The notes under the pieces are model-generated. The model made no database searches. It had not been told where the DNA came from and saw nothing but the letters and a program-made list of their open reading frames with translations. A stretch of DNA of 33,442 nt from Vibrio penaeicida (GTDB lineage Bacteria > Pseudomonadota > Gammaproteobacteria > Enterobacterales > Vibrionaceae): contig NZ_JAUYVM010000022.1 in NCBI RefSeq assembly GCF_030689305.1, forward strand, positions 54,433-87,874, written 5' to 3'. Positions 30,240-33,442 of this stretch are shown in pieces. A program made the position numbers and the translations under genes. Within the stretch, counting starts at the first letter, position 1, and the number at the start of each line of letters is the position of its first letter.

Positions 30240-30925
30240 TTAGTCACTCGCGCTCGCTCAATTTCTGGCTTTTCTTCTTTTGGTTGGCGCGACTCTAGTT
30301 GTTTGTCTATTAGGTTCTTGGCTGCGATCAAAAATCCTACACCAATGAATGCACCGGGTGGAAGAAGTGCCAGCAAGAAACTGTTATCAAATTGGAACAC
30401 TTCTATACGCAAAACAGTCGCCCATGACCCAAGCAAAATATCCGCTCCGTCAAATAGAGTACCGTTGCCTATTACTTCACGCATAGCACCAAGCACCACT
30501 AGCACAAGCATCATTCCCATTCCCATCCAAAACCCATCTAACGCGGAAGGCAAGACAGGGTTTTTAGAGGCAAACGCTTCTGCTCGTCCAATGATGATGC
30601 AGTTGGTTACGATGAGGGGAATAAAAATACCGAGTGAGAGGTAAAGTCCATAGGCATAAGCATTCATTAGTAGCTGAACACAGGTAACGAGCGACGCGAT
30701 GATCATAACGAAAACCGGTATGCGCACTTCTTTAGGTACGTAGTCTCTCACTAGGGATACCACGACATTTGAGCCAACCTGAACAAGCAAAGTTGCTAGC
30801 CCAAGCCCTAATGCGTTGGTCACAGTAGATGAAACCGCAAGTAATGGGCATAAGCCAAGAAGTTGAACTAATGCTGGGTTGTTTTCCCAGATCCCATTCT
30901 TTATCAGAGTTTTGTGATCTGTCAT
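30233..30925 (-). CDS. rsxE: Rnf/Rsx electron transport complex subunit E
   Basis: The 230-residue inner-membrane protein (E. coli RsxE 231) has six hydrophobic helices and the family start LIKNGIWENNPALVQLLGLCPLLA. The Cys in helix 1 (LGLCPLLA) and in IVTNCIIIGRAEAF are those proposed to ligate a membrane [2Fe-2S] centre with RsxA. It is part of the Rsx/Rnf complex, which moves electrons between NADH and ferredoxin or resets SoxR, and pumps Na+ in vibrios. The start ATG overlaps the rsxG stop (ATGA). The tail is charged (ESRQPKEEKPEIERARVTNA). Confidence 0.96.
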   Translation of the reverse strand: MTDHKTLIKNGIWENNPALVQLLGLCPLLAVSSTVTNALGLGLATLLVQVGSNVVVSLVRDYVPKEVRIPVFVMIIASLVTCVQLLMNAYAYGLYLSLGIFIPLIVTNCIIIGRAEAFASKNPVLPSALDGFWMGMGMMLVLVVLGAMREVIGNGTLFDGADILLGSWATVLRIEVFQFDNSFLLALLPPGAFIGVGFLIAAKNLIDKQLESRQPKEEKPEIERARVTNA

Positions 30926-31551
30926 GAATCGCTCCCACAGTTGAATGGCATCGAACTAATTTTTTGTTGGTTCTGGGTTACATACCAAACCGCTTGTTTC
31001 ACCGCTTTTACCACGGCTCTAGGTGTAATCGTAGCGCCTGTGAATTGGTCAAACTGCCCACCGTCTTTTCTGACTCCCCAAGCTGCATCTTCTGGGTCAG
31101 TAACGGACTTGCCATTAAAAGAGAGAATCCAATCCGATATTCGAAGGTCAATTTTGTCACCTAATCCTGGAGTCTCTTTATGGGAAAGAATACGCGTACC
31201 CAAAATTTCACCGGTAGAGGAAATACCTACAATCAGTTTGATTTTTCCATTGTAGCCGTCGGGGGCAATCGCTTCTATAGCATACGCCGAGACATCGCCT
31301 TGTTTGGAGGCAACATAAGCATGAACAGGATCTGGACCAAGCGCTGGAGAGTCAATGATCATACAAGCGGAAAAAAGCTGATTGTCGTGCATGTTTGATG
31401 GCACGACTTCGTTAAGAACCGACATCAGCTGTGCTTGTTCTTGTTCTTGAATGGTCGATTTGGTTAAGGCGTTAGTGATGGCAACCAATCCTGTAGAAGC
31501 ACAGGCAAACATGGCAAGAACAGCGCCATTCTTTTTAATTGCGTTCAGCAT
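30922..31551 (-). CDS. rsxG: Rnf/Rsx electron transport complex subunit G
   Basis: The 209-residue protein has one N-terminal membrane helix (residues about 9-29) and a periplasmic FMN-binding domain. FMN is attached by a phosphoester to Thr174 in TGATIT, the same residue number as in E. coli RsxG. SHKETPGLGDKID is the other conserved block. AAGGGG about 7 bases before the ATG lies within the last codons of rsxD; the gap between rsxD and rsxG is 2 bases. Flavin attachment needs an ApbE transferase encoded elsewhere. Confidence 0.97.
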   Translation of the reverse strand: MLNAIKKNGAVLAMFACASTGLVAITNALTKSTIQEQEQAQLMSVLNEVVPSNMHDNQLFSACMIIDSPALGPDPVHAYVASKQGDVSAYAIEAIAPDGYNGKIKLIVGISSTGEILGTRILSHKETPGLGDKIDLRISDWILSFNGKSVTDPEDAAWGVRKDGGQFDQFTGATITPRAVVKAVKQAVWYVTQNQQKISSMPFNCGSDS

Positions 31552-31553
31552 GT

Positions 31554-32606
31554 TTACCCCTTATGCCCGTAAGTTCGTGGCTTAGTATAGTAATCGATGA
31601 GAGGCACACACATATTGGCGAGTAATACGGCAAAAGCAACACCATCAGGGAAGCCTCCCCACGCTCGAATAATAAAGACTAAAGCCCCAATTAATGCTCC
31701 AAACAGCAATCTACCCCGAACAGTCGTTGACGCAGATACCGGATCTGTTGCGATGAAAAATGCGCCCAACATCGTTGCACCAGATAACAACTGAATAGTA
31801 ACAGGGGCGGTTTCTCCTGGGAGTAGATGAGTAAAAATAAGCGACATGACAGCCAATGACCCTAAGAACGCAGCAGGGATATACCATTGAATTATCCGCA
31901 ACTTTATTAACGCGAGTCCGCCCGCAAGATAAGCAAGATTCACCCACTCCCATCCAGCTCCAGCAATGCCTGAAAACTGAGGCTTTTGGGTGATTTCGCC
32001 TAGTGTAAGGCCTGATTGCAACGATGTTTTAATGGTGTCTAACGGCGTTGCCATTGTAATTCCATCGATGCCTGTTCTTACCTGCTGAAGAGAGAAGCCA
32101 TCATGGTTGAAACCAGTAAAGATGAGTGACAAAGCATCAGGGAAGTCGACCTGAAATGGGCTGATACTTAAAGGCGATAGCCAGCTTGTCATTTGGACGG
32201 GAAAAGAAATCAGCAGTACAACGTAGGCAACCATCGCGGGATTAAAAATATTCTGCCCTAAGCCACCGTATAAATGTTTTGCAATCACAATGGCAAAGAA
32301 AATACCGATAACGAGCATCCACCAAGGGGACAGAGGAGGGATGGCAACGGCTAATAACCAAGCAGTAACGACTGCGCTGTAATCACGAAGTGCTGAAACT
32401 GGGTTACGCTTTCTCACTAGCATCACGATTGCTTCGAAACCTATCGCTAAACCAATGGCAAACACAAGTTGAATGAGCGTACCCCAACCGAAGAAGTATA
32501 TTTGAGCGACAAGTCCTGGTAGCGCACACAAAGCCACCCACCTCATTAGATCGGGTGTGCTGCGTCGATTACGTGCGTGTGGAGAGCTAGCAATAAAAAA
32601 TGCCAC
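31554..32606 (-). CDS. rsxD: Rnf/Rsx electron transport complex subunit D
   Basis: The 350-residue inner-membrane protein (E. coli 352) has nine or so helices and begins MAFFIASSPHARNRRST. Thr187 in TMATPLD is the covalent FMN site, at the same position as in E. coli. NPAMVAYVVLL and ATDPVSASTT are other family blocks. The start codon is GTG, and its first base is the last base of the rsxC stop (TAG), so translation is coupled. The protein provides the membrane flavin of the Na+/electron-coupling complex. Confidence 0.97.
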   Translation of the reverse strand: MAFFIASSPHARNRRSTPDLMRWVALCALPGLVAQIYFFGWGTLIQLVFAIGLAIGFEAIVMLVRKRNPVSALRDYSAVVTAWLLAVAIPPLSPWWMLVIGIFFAIVIAKHLYGGLGQNIFNPAMVAYVVLLISFPVQMTSWLSPLSISPFQVDFPDALSLIFTGFNHDGFSLQQVRTGIDGITMATPLDTIKTSLQSGLTLGEITQKPQFSGIAGAGWEWVNLAYLAGGLALIKLRIIQWYIPAAFLGSLAVMSLIFTHLLPGETAPVTIQLLSGATMLGAFFIATDPVSASTTVRGRLLFGALIGALVFIIRAWGGFPDGVAFAVLLANMCVPLIDYYTKPRTYGHKG

Positions 32607-33442
32607 TAGTCGTTTTCCTCAGATTGATTACGTTTCTGTTGTTCGGCTTTTCGAGCTTTTGCCCTTGCAATGGCAGCGGCTACCGCGGCTTTTTTCGGGT
32701 CTTCCTCAACAGGTGGTTCCACTGCTGGCTCGTTTGAATTCGAGTCGTCACTTTCAGCTGCTTGCGCTTGTTTCGCCTTACGCGCTTTCGCCCTTGCAAT
32801 GGCAGCGGCTACCGCGGCTTTTTTCGGGTCTTCCTCAACAGGTGTTTCCGCTGGTGGCTCATCCGAATTCAAATCATCATTTTCTGTTTGAGCTTGTTTT
32901 GCCTTACGCGCTTTTGCTCTTGCAATGGCAGCGGCTACCGCGGCTTTTTTCGGATCTTCTTCAACTGGTGTTTCCGCTGGTGGCTCATCCGAATTCAAAT
33001 CATCATTTTCTGTTTGAGCTTGTTTCGCCTTGCGCGCTTTCGCCCTTGCAATGGCAGCGGCTACCGCGGCTTTTTTCGGATCTTCCTCAACAGGTGTTTC
33101 CGCTGGTGGCTCATCCGAATTCAAATCATCATTTTCTGTTTGAGCTTGTTTCGCCTTACGCGCTTTCGCCCTTGCAATGGCAGCGGCTACCGCGGCTTTT
33201 TTCGGGTCTTCTTCAACAGGTGTTTCCGCTGCTGGTTCGTTTGAGCCCGAGTCGTCACTTTCAGTTGGTTGGGCTTGTTTCGCCTTGCGTGCTTTTGCCC
33301 TTGCAATGGCAGCGGCTACTGCGGCTTTTTTCGGATCTTCCTCAACAGGTGTTTCCGCTGCTGGCTCGTTTGAGCCCGAGTCGTCACTTTCAGTTGGTTG
33401 GGCTTGTTTCGCCTTGCGTGCTTTTGCCCTTGCAATGGCAGC
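32606..33442 (-). CDS. rsxC: Rnf/Rsx complex subunit C, C-terminal repeat region only (cut by window edge)
   Basis: Only the last 278 codons are present; the flavin/NADH and 4Fe-4S domains of RsxC lie beyond the right edge. The visible part is built of 42- or 43-residue units with a conserved half, EEDPKKAAVAAAIARAKARK, followed by an acidic spacer (for example TENDDLNSDEPPAETPV). The conserved half is a strongly basic, Ala-rich helix. About six full units are present, and the last unit ends in KAEQQKRNQSEEND. Apparent ATG starts inside, such as 33124, are Met-free artefacts of the open frame: the frame is open across the window edge. Repeats of this kind are known at the RsxC C-terminus in gammaproteobacteria. 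Confidence 0.93.
   Translation of the reverse strand, partial: AAIARAKARKAKQAQPTESDDSGSNEPAAETPVEEDPKKAAVAAAIARAKARKAKQAQPTESDDSGSNEPAAETPVEEDPKKAAVAAAIARAKARKAKQAQTENDDLNSDEPPAETPVEEDPKKAAVAAAIARAKARKAKQAQTENDDLNSDEPPAETPVEEDPKKAAVAAAIARAKARKAKQAQTENDDLNSDEPPAETPVEEDPKKAAVAAAIARAKARKAKQAQAAESDDSNSNEPAVEPPVEEDPKKAAVAAAIARAKARKAEQQKRNQSEEND
32640..33442 (-). repeat. Coding tandem repeats of 126/129 bp in rsxC
   Basis: The marker GCAATGGCAGC (plus strand) recurs at 32667, 32796, 32922, 33048, 33174, 33303 and 33432, giving spacings of 129, 126, 126, 126, 129 and 129 bases. All are multiples of three, so copy-number change keeps the frame. Neighbouring middle units are almost identical at the DNA level, pointing to recent duplication or gene conversion. 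Confidence 0.95.

Noticed and set aside
30162..30644. 160-codon plus-strand frame opposite rsxE
   Set aside because: It is the antisense of rsxE codons, Ser/Pro-rich as expected from reversed membrane-protein codons, with no support of its own.
32762..33244. Long open frame on the plus strand opposite rsxC, rich in Phe, Arg and Cys
   Set aside because: It is the reverse reading of the rsxC repeats; open length follows from the repeat's composition, and there is no ribosome-binding site or family.

Overview
The window is a piece of a Vibrio-type gammaproteobacterial chromosome that carries the end of a prophage at its left edge. Evidence for Vibrionaceae is gene content and order: a MotY flagellar T-ring protein, AdhE with an Ala/Lys tail, E. 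coli-like yejKLM next to tRNA-Pro(GGG), a DUF2753-like protein, gloA and rnt near motY, and the rsx (rnf) operon next to an endonuclease III gene. All assignments come from reading motifs and recalled families; no search was run.

Layout. 1-4414: prophage end, with a DNA-ejection-like protein cut by the left edge, a small convergent membrane protein, a tail fibre, a distal protein with N-terminal repeats, then helically phased direct repeats beside a tRNA-Pro gene that is probably the attachment site. 4415-9233: tRNA-Pro, yejM, yejL (minus), yejK (plus) and a membrane-anchored orphan Hpt protein. 9353-12120: asd, an MSHA-like prepilin, and a convergent voltage-sensor K+ channel with a zinc ribbon. 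12121-15738: a long AT-rich region with a likely FNR-dependent promoter, then adhE. 15785-18707: a catalytically degenerate SDR protein, a cluster of DnaA boxes, an unknown protein behind a near-consensus FliA (sigma-28) promoter, and a GT-C-like membrane protein. 18803-20209: sodB and grxD, divergent. 20259-24625: a Na+/H+ antiporter, rnt, motY, a DUF2753-like gene whose promoter holds a Fur box in its spacer, and gloA. 24743-29419: a four-gene Opp/Nik-type ABC importer with both ATPases fused. 29446-33442: an endonuclease III lacking the usual Fe-S cysteines, then rsxE, rsxG, rsxD and the repeat-rich C-terminus of rsxC, cut by the right edge.

How it works together. Most genes are core metabolism or housekeeping: aspartate-family amino acids (asd), fermentation (adhE), superoxide, iron-sulfur and methylglyoxal handling (sodB, grxD, gloA), RNA processing (rnt), envelope control (yejM) and Na+-linked processes (antiporter, Rnf/Rsx-type complex, Na+-driven motor). 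The accessory signals are the prophage, the ABC operon between gloA and nth, and the divergent endonuclease III.

I found no clearly new multi-gene system such as a defence island or biosynthetic cluster. The best leads are: the unknown FliA-driven gene; three exact DnaA boxes within 95 bp; an Fe-S-less endonuclease III in the canonical nth position; the orphan prepilin; the membrane Hpt protein; and the Fur-box promoter of the DUF2753-like gene.
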